A DNA stretch of 64,000 nt from positions 11,262,385 to 11,326,384 of the forward strand of contig JAQFVV010000020.1 of the NCBI GenBank assembly GCA_028023455.1, in the 5' to 3' direction. Both the position numbers and the translations under genes were made by a program. The stretch is from Epiperipatus broadwayi. Lineage: Eukaryota > Onychophora > Udeonychophora > Euonychophora > Peripatidae. Shown here in pieces: positions 49,312 to 60,409 of the stretch. Numbering within the stretch: position 1 is the first letter of the stretch; every line of letters starts with the position of its first letter. The notes under the pieces are model-generated. The model was not told where the DNA came from. It did no database searches and saw only the letters and a list, made by a program, of their open reading frames with translations.

Positions 49312-49417
49312 TTATTTAAATAAGAACAGGCAAAACTCTCCATACAGAAGTGCCTGTTTTAATAACAGTAATGTGCTAGCATAAGAAATAGTGATCATGT
49401 GATGTTATTTAAATAAG
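49312..49417 (+). mobile_element. 80-bp element with perfect 13-bp TSD
   Basis: TTATTTAAATAAG occurs at 49312-49324 and 49405-49417. The insert (49325-49404) begins AACAGGCAAAACTCTCCATA and ends GTGATCATGTGATG. Its middle differs from the 45.9-kb copy: it keeps AGTGCCTG but lacks the CAGTGCAAGCC block. No A-tail, no coding potential. Confidence 0.8.
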
Positions 49418-50479
49418 CTGTAAAAATAGAGTTAATAAATTTTATTCTCAATGTATCCACTGAATAACTATGCAATAATATATGATATGTAATGTTCTGA
49501 TATTTTGCGATATTATTATTTCCACACTTAATTCTAATGCTTCAACAATTCAATTTACTTTCTTACTGTAGCTAGCACTTTCAAAGGAATGGGCCTTCAT
49601 TTTCAAAGTTATAGACAGTTTCTGATGCTGATTGTTTAATGTAAAAGATGCAAAATTATGCAAATCAGGTTTGCCATTTCTTAGAGATGGCATAAAACAT
49701 ATCTCTTTTGTTTATTGAATTAGCGTCCAAATTAATAAAGTAGGCCTCTTTAATTTTTAAATTTGTTGACAAATGGTATATTACGAGAATATTTTGAAAC
49801 ATTTTTCTTAGCAGAAAAGGTTATTTTTGGTAAGGTGATGATGTGTTTATTGTTAGATCACTAGTTAGAATTAAACATATAGCTAAATTAAATTAAATTA
49901 TTGGTTTGAAATGTACTTTTTAATTCTGAGGACAATATATATATATAATAGAAATACCTTGATATACATTTATGGAGGAAAAAATAATTGAATCAATTAT
50001 AAGATGCTCAGGAAATCTTTATCAACTTCAACATTTATACATCTAATCAAAGATTTCTATAAAGCATAAATTTGATAGATTTATATCATTTTTATTCAGA
50101 AATAAAATGTCACATAAATTTCAAAAAGATAAATTATCCAATATTGAAATATATAATTGGATTATTAAATGTAGGATGTAAAAGAAAAGACATTTTAAAT
50201 ATATAAGTTTATACATAGATAGAGACAGAAAAGTATTGGGAAAAAAGGATTGCATTACTATCTATGAATAGTAGAACATATGGTGTGAATACAATTCTTT
50301 CTTCTCATTTTAATGTTGCATTTAAGGTGCCACTAAATATTGGTAATCAATAAACATCACATGATCACCATTAATTGATAGATTAATTATTAATGGAAAT
50401 GATATTTTGTAAAGTTATATTGAAATCAAACTCTGCATTAAAACTGAGAATTCATGAACATGAACTACTGTATTATCAT
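49418..50479. other. AT-rich spacer
   Basis: No gene. A segment AACATCACATGATCACCA at about 50351-50368 matches the end of the 13-bp-TSD elements, but the rest of such an element is not evident. Confidence 0.45.
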
Positions 50480-51114
50480 CATTGTCAACCATTATCAATC
50501 CACTGCAGAATGAAGGTCTCTCAAAGTTTAATCCATCTTCTCTAATCCTTAGCTTTTCTTCTCCACATCATCCCTGTACACTTTCTTATTTCAACCATCC
50601 ATTTCACATGTGGTCTCTTTCTGGGTCTTTTACAATCTCTTCGAACCCAGTTTAAGATTTTAATTGTTCATCTATTATTATCTCTTCTAGTAATATGTCC
50701 AGCCCTCATCCACTTCAATCTTTCAATTTTTTCAATGAGATCAGTAACATCTGTTTGTCCTCTTACCCATATATTGCGTTTTTAATCTCTTCTTGTTACT
50801 CCCAACATGCATCCCTCCATACTTCTTTGGGTGGTCTGAAGTCTCTGTATTGCTCTTCTATTAAGTGTTCAAGTCTCAGATCCATAAATAAGAATTGGTA
50901 AAACACATTTATTAAAAACCTTCCTTTTCAAAGACATAGGCATATTTCCTTTTAATATAAAGTTATTTCAACCAAAAGCACTCCAACCAAGTTTAATTCT
51001 ATGATTAATTTTATCCATTATGTTTCCATCTGTAATAATAATCTGACCAAGATATTTGTAGTTGTTAACTTCTTCCAACTTATCATTATCAAGCTTTATT
51101 TTGTTCTGGTTTGT
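50480..51114 (-). pseudogene. RTE-type LINE copy D, 3' part, minus strand
   Basis: Read on the minus strand: DKLEEVNNYKYLGQIIITDG near 51080-51025, a 'LGWSAF' segment near 50985, FNKCVLPILIYGSET near 50905-50865, TLNRRAIQ, a QTDVTDLIEKI segment, then NNR*TIKILNW, RDCKRPRKRPHVKWMVEIRK and the TFILQWIDNG end near 50500. This is the best preserved RTE C-terminal region in the window, with only a few stops. 5'-truncated at about 51114, where a different repeat starts. The plus-strand frame at 50695-50901 is a shadow. Confidence 0.8.
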
Positions 51115-51215
51115 GTTCTTGAATTGAGAGTTCCACATGCAGTCATTATTACATCTGATTGGCTGTCACATAAGCATTTTAAGGTACTTCCGTTGAAGGT
51201 TTTAGCCTTTCACAT
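51115..51215 (+). repeat. Dispersed ~100-bp repeat, second copy
   Basis: Same ordered blocks as 20563-20665: TTGAGAGTTCC, CAGTCATTATTACAT, TGATTGGCTGTCA, TAAGCATTTTAA, TTTTAGCCTTTCAC. Lies directly at the truncation point of RTE copy D. The 117-codon plus frame (51001-51354) runs across this junction and is not a gene. Confidence 0.6.
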
Positions 51216-51431
51216 TATTATTTGGTCTTACTGTATAAATAGACTTAAATCTGTATTTGTAGAACAGTCAATGGAAATTTTTACTACAATACTTCCAATT
51301 TGCATATGGAAAATGGTTCGAGGGAAAGAAAAATCAAAAAGTCATATTTTATAAATATAATGGATAATTTATTCAAGTATATAAATATATACAAATTAAG
51401 GAAGATTATTTATTATGCTGGAATGCTAAAG

Positions 51432-51621
51432 TTGTGAAATATTAAATCACTAAACATCACATGATCACCACAAGCTAGAAACTAGTCTGGGGATATTGGA
51501 TGAGTAGGCACTAGATAGAGATTGTATGCATAAGCCTTCTGGCAGCCATTGATTACTCAGGCTTGCACTGAGTGGCACTACTGTATGGAGAGTTTGCCTG
51601 TTTTAATTTGTGGAATATTAA
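51432..51621 (-). mobile_element. Longest copy of the 13/14-bp-TSD element
   Basis: TTGTGAAATATTAA (51432-51445) and TTGTGGAATATTAA (51608-51621) flank a 162-bp insert, 14 bp with one change. In the orientation of the other copies it begins AACAGGCAAACTCTCCATAC, has AGTGCCACTCAGTGCAAGCC and GTAATCAATGGCTGCCAG, a middle absent from the short copies (with CTCTATCTAGTGCC and CCAGACTAGTTTC), and ends GTGATCATGTGATGTTTAG. The shorter copies look like internal deletions or distinct subtypes. No reading frame, no A-tail. Confidence 0.65.
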
Positions 51622-52080
51622 TGAGATCTTGAGTTTTTTAAATTCTAACTATAAATATTACTCAAGATAGCACTCAATTGATTATAGCTTTTATTTATTT
51701 CTATATTGGCATAATAAAAATTGTATAGTTGATTGTTTTATTATATATTTTTTGTCCGATATTATGTTTGTAGTAAATAAATAAACTATTGTAAAATTTA
51801 ATTTTATTTATTATTTAATGATTTTGCAAAAGCCTATTTTGAATATATTTCTTTTAATATTGTATGAAATTGAAAGGATTAAATTAATGGAAAACATACA
51901 CCTGCAGTAAATTTATTATTAATTGCTTTAAAAGTTAAATAATATCATGGTTTATATATTTATTACACAGATACAAAAATCAATCAAATCATTTTCCTGT
52001 GTTGTAAAACCACTAAAAAAGATATGAGAACTGATTCCTGCTACTACATATATATATATTTCAGGAATAACCTGTAATAT
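51622..52080. other. AT-rich spacer
   Basis: No recognisable feature. Confidence 0.4.
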
Positions 52081-52150
52081 GAAGTTAAAATACAGTATGA
52101 GTTACGTAGGGTGTCGAAGTTAAATTACAGTATGAATTATGTAGGGTGTC
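52081..52150. repeat. Tandem duplication, two 35-bp units
   Basis: Units at 52081-52115 and 52116-52150 share GAAGTTAAA, TACAGTATGA, TTA and GTAGGGTGTC with about three differences. Confidence 0.85.
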
Positions 52151-53584
52151 TTACTCACTTAAAAAAAATAATGGGAATGTTTCAAAATGCATCTAGAGTG
52201 AGGGCACAGTCTGATTTTTGGAGGAATGGATGTTTGCAATATGACTGAGCTAAAGTGAAAGGTTTACTGATAAGAACAAAACTCAAAATTTATATTTCAT
52301 GAATAACCTTCATTCCTCGGGTGAGCAAGAGCTTTACTTAAATGAATATTCCCACTAGAAATGATAACCCTAGTTTCAATGTAAACACTATGATGGCAAG
52401 CTAATCAGTTTCAAAGCTAGATTATAACCACCATCTAATTCTTGTGAGAGACTCATGAAAGAACTGAACAGACTTTTTTTTATGTAAGGAATGAACATGA
52501 AAGGATGAGTTAAACAAATTCACAGATTGTAAATTACATTAAATAAATCTCTAATGAATGGTTTCCCACCTATTTGTCTCCACTTTGGAAGACATAATCC
52601 GTTCCTTATAAAAATTTCTTTACCTATCATTATGGAGTTCAGTTTTAGAAATGCTGTAAAATCATTTGATTGGTTACGTACTTGCTTGCCAGCAAAGTGC
52701 TTATCATTTAGATATAAATATATAAAAGCAATCCATACTTAAACAATACCAAGAATCTCAATCTCTTTGCTGTCAATACAACTTTCTTTGTAGTAATAAA
52801 GGTGGTATAAGATATTTATGTAGACACTAAAGATTGAAACTTGACCAAAAGAGATTGGAAATTTATGATTCAAAGTATAAATAAACTTCATTAAACAGAT
52901 ATATATAAAAGTAGGAAAACAAATACTCAGTTTTACTTTCAAATTGTACTGAAATTATGTATTACTTAAGATAACAATGCTCAAAGGCACATCCACATAT
53001 ACACAGTATGTTTCATAATAGAAATTCATATATACAGCTTCTAGAATTAATTGATCACTTTATCTGACTTATCAATTTAAAGAGATGTATCTTGAACAAT
53101 TTGCTCCATAACAAAAGCATTCAAATGATGAGCAACAATCCTGAATCCATTTCAGAGTAAAAGCAACTGATTATCCAATCAATGCAAATAGAGAACTTCT
53201 CTGCTCTATCATCATGGTACTATATCTACCATAAAGATAGATAAATTGCTCCATTTGTTTAAAAAAAAAATGCAAATGGACCAAGTCACATATATTATTA
53301 CTAAACAAATAACATATACACTTAAAATATTAAAAATGTATTCATTTGTAATAAAATAATACCATATTAAGCACAACAGTAACATTAAACAACCCTCTGT
53401 AAAATATTATATTAAAAATAAATTAACAACATAAGGTTTATACTTGAACTTACAAGGAAAAAAATAAACATCATATCAGAGTGAATTGATTAACAATGCA
53501 ATAATAGTTGAGGTACACATAAACAATTATAATAATAATTGAATGCTTTAATTGCTCATGAGTTCATAAAAAGCTCTACTCCCA
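52151..53584. other. AT-rich spacer
   Basis: No supported gene. The frame at 52554-52742 shows no known domain. Confidence 0.45.
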
Positions 53585-53672
53585 AAAGTGACAGAGTTGG
53601 GTCATGACCTATGAACTTTGAGGTTCAAAATCTGCCCTTCTACCACTGCACTAAACCATGCAGGCACTATAA
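53585..53672 (-). repeat. Decayed tRNA-like repeat
   Basis: The reverse complement begins GCCTGCATGGTTTAGTGCAG, with TGGTTTAGTGCAG in A-box position, then GAAGGGCAGATTTTGAACC and a weak B-box-like AAGTTCATAGGTC. Related blocks occur at 43.1 kb. Classification as tRNA-derived is inference from the A-box-like start. Confidence 0.4.
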
Positions 53673-54129
53673 TGCAAATAATTATGAGTTAATGCCATAT
53701 AAAAATAAAATACAACCAAATAAAACCCCTTGTCTTGATCACTCATATTAAAATGGATTTGTTTAGATTTTGTCATCAATAATACATTAGCATTCACCCA
53801 AACAATGCAATTAATAGGAAGACAGCCATTTAATGACAAACTCAATGGCTAAATAGGTTGGATATCCGAAACAAAAATCTTAATATATTTGCGACCTGAA
53901 TAAAATGACCAAAATTCACCAGGCTGGCCATGAACTTAGCAGGTTGCTGTGTGTAAATCCTTCAGAGCAATTTCAGTGAATAAATCAAGACATACTGTAA
54001 AATTTCTCTTAATAACAGAAGTAAATAAAAAACTAAAAATATCAGTTAAAAAAGCATAATTTGGTAGACTACTATTTGTTTTTCGTCTGAAGATAAAACG
54101 ATAATTAATACTCATTTAAACAATCATTT
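53673..54129. other. AT-rich spacer
   Basis: No recognisable feature. Confidence 0.4.
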
Positions 54130-54210
54130 GGCATGCCTGGTGAAAACTGTCTTCTCCTTTATTGTTCTTCTGTAAAAGATAGTTGAAAAGATCTTTGCCC
54201 TGTAGTGAAT
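54130..54210 (+). repeat. Dispersed repeat, same family as 16.7 kb
   Basis: GGCATGCCTGGTGAAAA, CCTTTATTGTTCTTCTG, AGATAGTTGAAAAGATCTTT and GCCCTGTAGTGAAT. The second half also matches the minus strand of 7141-7195. Confidence 0.45.
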
Positions 54211-55329
54211 TTAAGAAGCATCAGACTTAATTTTTTTAAAGCAAATCCAAAATTAAATATTTAATGTTGCTAATGTATGGTTTATAATCAGAGAATATCA
54301 AGGCATTGAGTTTTAAAATTCAAATTCAGTTTATTGCAGACTGATCAAAAGTACAAGTGCTTTGACTTTTGCTGAATATCTTATTATGAAAGAAAAGTAA
54401 ATAGTTCTAATATCAAAAAATTGCACTGATGATGTGATTTCTAGGATACTTAAACCAGATGGATCAAAAAAGTTAAATTTGTAATTATATATAATTTTGT
54501 ATAGCACATACATTATACACAAATTTAAAAGTGAAAGTTGATCTCATAAAGATATATATAATCTTTATACTTAATTATGAGATAATTAAAAAGCGGGTCT
54601 GATTCTAAGAAAACAAATTCCAAGTTAATCATAATAACATTGTCATTTAAAAGGATCTGTAGATAATGAAAATTAGTAAATCACAAATCTTATATAAAAG
54701 TCCAATCAAGAAGAAATGCAATTACTAAAAATGATCTGATAAAGAACTAAACCACTTCATGAGAAAAAATGATTCTAAATGATTAAATGGAGTAGTTCTT
54801 AAAGCTTCATTAACTTTTTATAATTGTTCTTCAAAATTATGAAAGTAATGTATTAGCTATATTTGGATAAAGTTTAGCATAAATTACAAAGAGCATACTT
54901 TATATTGCAGACAAGATCTAACTTGCATTTGTGAATAAGCTATGTAAAAGCAAGTATTCTCTATTAATCATTCACAGTACTTGAATTGACAAAGTTCATT
55001 TTTGATCAGTATTTGGCTTGCATGTTGTATATAAATATAATAATTAACAATGTTCTTAATTCAGATCTATACACTACAAGATCGAATGATTTACTAAAGA
55101 AATAATTTTAATAATTATTAATTTCATTTTTCAGTAAAAAAAAATTTTTTTAAATACATTTGCTCTCTCAATGAGTAAATTTATTATTAAATATAAACAT
55201 GATTTTAAGCAAAATATTATTGATGGAATAATTATAGGTTGAAATAATAATGAAATAAAAAAAAAATACAGACAAAATTTGAATATTTAAATTTTTGTTT
55301 TTACATGAACCAATAGCACAATAGTTTGT
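54211..55329. other. AT-rich spacer, hAT 5' end not found
   Basis: The 5' end of the hAT relic at 55.3-56.35 kb may lie here, but no CAGTATTCTTAA-like terminal repeat or CTTAGGGT duplication was found by eye. Confidence 0.35.
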
Positions 55330-56347
55330 GCTAAATTGAAACTTTTCTTTACCCTAAATCATGCCAATCTTGCTTCAAAGCATATTAGATACAAGGATAT
55401 TAGCAAGCAAGTTAAACAAGTAAAATATTTTGAAAAAACTATTAAAATTTGGTACCTGAATTAATCGTAAAGTTAAAATCATATACTATTAGCAGTGATT
55501 GGTGTCAAAGAAAAAAGGAACTGATGGAAATTACTCATTTGGATAATACAGTAAAAAATACAATTAAAAATATACTATATGATATTAAGAAAAATTATGT
55601 TAATTTGTTAAATGACATTTTATAAATTGATAAGTCCATTGACATTAGCAGTAAAGCTCATACATTAGGAGTCTGTTATTTCATTACTGAAAGTGAAATA
55701 ATGGATCAATTTTTATGCTACAGAGAACTTACTAAACATATAACAAAACATGTATGGATATGCCTTTTAATAAAAATTATAGATTACAGGTTACTCGTTA
55801 AATCTGTTAAATCATATTTAGAAAAAATATCATGACACCAGTGACTATAAACTTGTTGATATTTGAAATACAGGCATTCTTCATATACCTGGAGCTTAAT
55901 TGTAAATATAGGGGATTTGAACACAGACTTTCAAGCACCCTTCAACTATCCACACTATCTCATACAACTGATACACATAACCACACACATGTAGAAAAGA
56001 TAAACAATCACCAATATACATATTTCGTGCTGATAATCTGGACCAACTGATGAGTGCTGATTCGGAACGAAATACATATATTGGTGATTGTTTATCTTTT
56101 CTACATGTGTGTGGTTATGTGTATCAGTGGTATGAGATAGTGTGGATAGTTGAAGGATGTTTGAAAGTCTGAATTCAAACCCCTATATTTATAAATTTAT
56201 TGAGTAACCAGTAATCTATAATTTTTACTAAAGGACATATTAGTGCATATTTTTGTTACTAATTTTAAAATTTTAGTATTTTGGGTGTTCTGCAATTTTT
56301 TTTCATATCAAAAGTGTTCTGCTACTTCAAAAAGGTTAAGAATACTG
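55330..56347 (+). pseudogene. Decayed hAT-type transposon (ZBED/FAM200-like), interrupted
   Basis: Readable transposase text: KLFFTLNHANLASKHI near 55345-55390, TVKNTIKNILYDIKKNYVNL near 55550-55610, then IDKSIDISSKAHTLGVCYFI and TESEIMDQFLCYRELTKH near 55628-55738. This follows the 'lQiDESTDvs..a.ll.fvRy...g.i.eefLfckeL' segment of hAT transposases related to ZBED5 and FAM200; the expected DE is DK here. The element's 3' end is the reverse complement of CAGTATTCTTAACCTTTTT, ending at 56347, followed by CTTAGGGT. The 5' terminal repeat was not located. A large inverted repeat occupies 55762-56265 where further transposase sequence would be expected. Confidence 0.6.
55762..56265. repeat. Large inverted repeat built from the 165-bp SINE-like repeat
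   Basis: The left arm (55905-56052) carries the repeat seen at 10.5 and 24.9 kb in plus orientation: GGGGATTTGAAC, CTATCCACACTATCTCATAC, ACACATGTAGAAAAGATAAA, ATATTTCGTGCTGA. The right arm (about 56030-56205) is its near-perfect reverse complement. Outside these, 55765-55803 (AAAAATTATAGATTACAGG and TTACTCG) pairs with 56208-56255 (GAGTAACCAGTAATCTATAA), so the palindrome extends into flanking sequence. The left side carries about 95 extra bases (about 55806-55900). It would form a long hairpin if transcribed. Confidence 0.8.
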
Positions 56348-56419
56348 CTTAGGGTCAAAGATTTCTAAATCAGTTTTCTGATGAATAATATAAAATAACT
56401 TTTAACGGTTGAAAAGATC

Positions 56420-56580
56420 TGTTACGCTCAATCTTTCACTTCGGTGCTCAAACACCATACAATTTCCTGAGCAATTATCTGGTAATTTTATATATATATA
56501 AGAAATAGCATTGTTGTGCTCAATCTGCCACTTTGGTGCTTTAATATTATATGATTTCCCAGGTAAATGTTTATAATGAT
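56420..56580. repeat. Degenerate tandem repeat, ~90-bp period
   Basis: GCTCAATCTTTCACTTCGGTG and GCTCAATCTGCCACTTTGGTG (about 56426 and 56517) start two similar units, each followed by an ATAC/TATATGATTTCC-type block. A related single segment is at 4441-4495. Unknown class. Confidence 0.5.
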
Positions 56581-57133
56581 CATCATACAAGCAAGTGACT
56601 ACATGATTAATTCAAATAATGAAAACTATCACTTTACTTTAAAATAATGGGAAATTTTCCATATACTGTAAATTTATAATTCTTTTTAAGAATGCATTTT
56701 CAACTTTGATTTTATGTGAAAAGTAAAGCAAAGCCATCAGATTTTGTTATCATAAGACAATAGATTTTTGGGACGAAACCCAACAAAATTGTTAAAAATT
56801 CTGAGAGCAATGTTTCATTTTTATCATCTTTCTGAAAATCACTTTAAAATTATAGACAATTCTCTATTTATATAAATCTGATTTGCTTAAAGGTGACATT
56901 ATCTAAATTATTTCCAGTATTTGTAAAAATAAAAAAAATATATGGAAGTCAACGCAACTCTCAGTTCTTGCATGTCTCTCAGGCATGTGAACATTTTTTA
57001 TGAATATATTATAAAGACCATTTTCCTTTGGTAATATATAATTTTTATTAGTCATGTATTAGGCTAGAGATTATCCATTTAATGAATATTCCCTGTAGTA
57101 TAATTCTCACAGCACCACTCTCATGCAAGGTAG
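56581..57133. other. AT-rich spacer
   Basis: No recognisable feature. Confidence 0.4.
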
Positions 57134-57396
57134 AGACTGGTTTCTATCTGCTTTTACCACCTTGTGGAAAAGTATTACCAAAAACATATGAGCAGACCCA
57201 TAAAAAATGTGTATCTTGAAGATCATAGATACTTTTCACGTCTTTGGTTATATGCTTGTGATTATATCCCTCCACAAGATGTTAAAAGCAGAGAGAAATT
57301 AGTCCCTACCTTATGTGAGTGGTGTAGTAAAAATTACACTGTAGAAATATTATTCATTAAATATCTATTTTCCTTTTATGTTTACAGTATGAAAAT
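57134..57396 (+). CDS. Possible internal exon, unidentified protein
   Basis: The frame is open from 57134 and its central part looks like real protein rather than AT-rich noise: EKYYQKHMSRPIKNVYLEDH, then RYFSRLWLYACDYIPPQDVK and SREKLVPTLCEWCSKNY. A strong donor-like GTGAGT starts at 57315, after the codons for VPTL. Acceptor-like AG dinucleotides with weak pyrimidine tracts lie at 57171-57172 and 57194-57195. If spliced, the exon would be about 120-145 bases. No neighbouring exon was recognised within the window, and I do not recognise the family. A relic of an unrecognised mobile element is the alternative. Confidence 0.25.
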
Positions 57397-59960
57397 CTAA
57401 CTTATATAAAAATTAAAGTGAAAAATTAGAAAACACTTCACTTAACATGTAGAAAGGTGTCTGTACATGTAATCTTAAGGAGATAAGAGTTCTACAATTT
57501 TTTATCTTTTAAAATCTACCTAATAAAAAAATAAATGATTTATCTTTTCACATTTTTTAAAAATATTTGAATACAAATATAATTTATATACTTGGAGTTT
57601 CGATGTAATTACATTATTTTTTAGTAATTGAATGTATTAAATTCTTCCTGCAATTTTAATATAAAACAAAGAGATCAATAAAAATGCAAATTTGTAATAT
57701 TTATGAATTATAATTACTTAATAAACAAACATTATTTCAATAACATACTTTTTTTTATTGCTATTTATTCTTATAGGATAATTTGCAGAGAACTGATATA
57801 TTTTCTTTTGTATTGCAACAATATACAGTAGCATATTTAATTCACTTATCTTTTTTTAAAAAAATCAGAAAGCTATAAACAGTTACAATAGTGATCTTCT
57901 TTGTCCAAAAGATTTGAAAAGATAATCCGTGTAGACATTTAAAATGAAAATGATTAAGAAGAATGATAGTAAAGAAAAATAAATAAATAGATTTAATACA
58001 ACTACTGAATGTTTAGCCTACACATAAATAATAAAAGAATGAACCAATAATTTTTAACACACATACCCTTCATAATTTATTTATTTAAAGAAAGACTTAA
58101 AAAATTAACAATCAATTTAGTTTTCTTTTAATGCAAAAATTAATTAAGAAAGCATTACTAATATCTACTTTTAAAATTTGCCATATAAAAATACATTTCA
58201 TAATTTTTTTGCTGAATTAATTTAATATAGTAATTTCATATATATTAAAATGGTACTTTGGTATTATTCCTACTATGATGTATTAATCAGTTTCCATTTA
58301 TGATGTCACTACAACTAAGAATCCTGACATGATTAATCCATATCAAATAAACTGATCTTTTCTTTCCCTTTCCATTTTAGAAGATATTAAATGGTTCACT
58401 CCACCATAAATGATTCCCCCTCCTACAATATAATATGTCTCACATCATTTGTAAGTAATAGTTTTATATTTAAAAATACATTTACATTATATATATATTT
58501 GTGTTTGTTTGTTTTTTTTTTGCTCAAATTTTGTGTTTTTTTTTTTTATGAATCTATCACATTGTTTGTATTTTTTTTTTTTAAAAATACAGTGTAAAAG
58601 TTGTTATATTTGTGGGGGGGGGGTTGCTAAACTTTATATATATTTACTATTAAAAGTTGTTATATTTGTGGGGGTTTTTTTAAAAGGTAATTAAAATATA
58701 AGATTAAACTTGCAGTTCACCATTTTTAGATAAAGCTCCAACTTTATCTTACAGGTAGCTATTTTTTTTTTTTTTGAGGTTAAAAAAATAAGAGAAATCT
58801 AAAACTTTGTTACAATTTGCCATTTAAAAAATGTTGTAGGATTCTTTTTCATATTTCTTTTTTTTTTCCATAATGAATATATCTCTCTATCATTGGAAAG
58901 TACTTTTTTTTTTAATTTTGAAGTTTGCTATTACACATGGATGCCAGGAGGAGAATGGCACAACTTAGTATTATAATTTTTTTTCCCAATTCCCATCATG
59001 AATATATGTCTCCATTAATTTTTTTAAATTTGAACTTTCATATTACACGTGATGTATTATTCTAAGCTTGCAATATGTTTAAAATAATGTCTTCATGGGA
59101 TTTGCAGACAAATTTTATTATTTAAGTTTGTCCACACTTACCTTGCTTGAAAGTATTATTTTAAAGATAGTCAAATTTAAAGAAATATGTCATTAGAGTA
59201 ATAAGTCATAGCAGGAATAATACCAATGTACCATTAAAATCTTATAACCAAGTGTTAGTTTCTTTAAAAATATTTTTAATATATAGAATTATAAAAAAAT
59301 TGCAAATGTTCATTTAGTTCTTAAAATCTTTTTGAAAATTATTTAAAGTTTCCATTTATAAGTAACTACAAAATTATAATTCATTTAATTGTTTGTTTTT
59401 TTTTAATTTATTAATTGGAAAAATTGATAGTATTATATTTTGGTCAAATCTTATTGGCCATTTTTAGAAATAACTATAATTTTAATAATTCAATCCATTA
59501 TGCAAATTCATTTGAATAATGTTTTAAGATAACCAATTATATTTAGCTAAAATGTCAAATTATAATAATAGTAAATTTTGTGGTAGAATGTGATATCATG
59601 TTTCCAGTTTTACACAATTATATATATATCAGAAATTTTGTTTTGACAAATTAATACTGGTCTAATTAATCTTCAAGTCAATTGATTTTTACTTCAGTTA
59701 CTCTGCAGGTATGTTGATCTTTCATTTTTTAGGAGCTTATAGGCTATTTATAATTTCTAGTATACCTATATATATATATATATACATACACACTGGCATA
59801 TGGGTATATGTTTGGTTTTTAATTTTAAACATAAAATTTATTATATTAATATATCACATTTGTTTTTCTTTCGTTTATTTTGCCTATATGTATATATGAC
59901 TATTTATAAAACATATTTTCCATTTTAAAATATAAAGGAAATTGCTCCTGACTAAGAGAG
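57397..59960. other. AT-rich spacer with G-runs
   Basis: No gene. A short direct repeat (AAAAGTTGTTATATTTGTGG-like, about 58596 and 58651) brackets a run of about ten Gs near 58613-58622. Many T-runs. TA tract near 59766-59784. Confidence 0.5.
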
Positions 59961-60052
59961 CTTTTTTTTTCATATCAAATGTGTTGACTAGGTCATGAAC
60001 CTGGGCCAGTTGCTTGGAAAGGAGCTATGCTATCCACTAGGCCACCAATGCT
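59961..60052 (-). mobile_element. SINE with tRNA-Gly(TCC)-like head
   Basis: The reverse complement reads GCATTGGTGGCCTAGTGGAT (A box), GCTCCTTTCCAAGCAACTGG with TCC in the anticodon position, a decayed B box AGGTTCATGACC, and GTCAACACATTTGATATG, with a T-run tail on the plus strand. Short AGAGAGC/AGAGACC segments on both sides may be a damaged TSD. Same subtype as 7.8 and 29.0 kb. Confidence 0.8.
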
Positions 60053-60409
60053 TGAGAGACCTTTTGATTCTTCTTTGAATGTCTTAAAGAAACCAAGCAA
60101 GGCAAATAATAATATTAACTCCATACATTCTTGTCATTGCTGCTCTAATTACTGTGTAATTATCCATATACTAAAAAAAGATGAAAGGACTGCTCACCAA
60201 CATGCATTATCCAGCATGGTGAGTTTATTGGCTTTTTATCTCCGAGTGTAAGATCAAAAAACACCATGACCTTTCTTCTCAGTTTCTTGATAGTTCTTAT
60301 CTGCAACATTGGTTGTGTTTTCTTGAAGATAATATGAATGTATGTGTGAACGATATCTTAGTTTATTTTAATAAATATTTATAACTATGACAAACAAAAT
60401 TAAATTATG
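60053..60409. other. Spacer
   Basis: No clear feature. The 74-codon frame at 60027-60251 begins within the SINE. Confidence 0.4.

Noticed and set aside
51001-51354. 117-codon plus-strand frame as a host gene
   Set aside because: It starts antisense to RTE copy D and runs through a dispersed repeat; no domain.
58391-58694. Overlapping F-rich frames as membrane proteins
   Set aside because: Phenylalanine stretches come from T-runs; no start context or homology.
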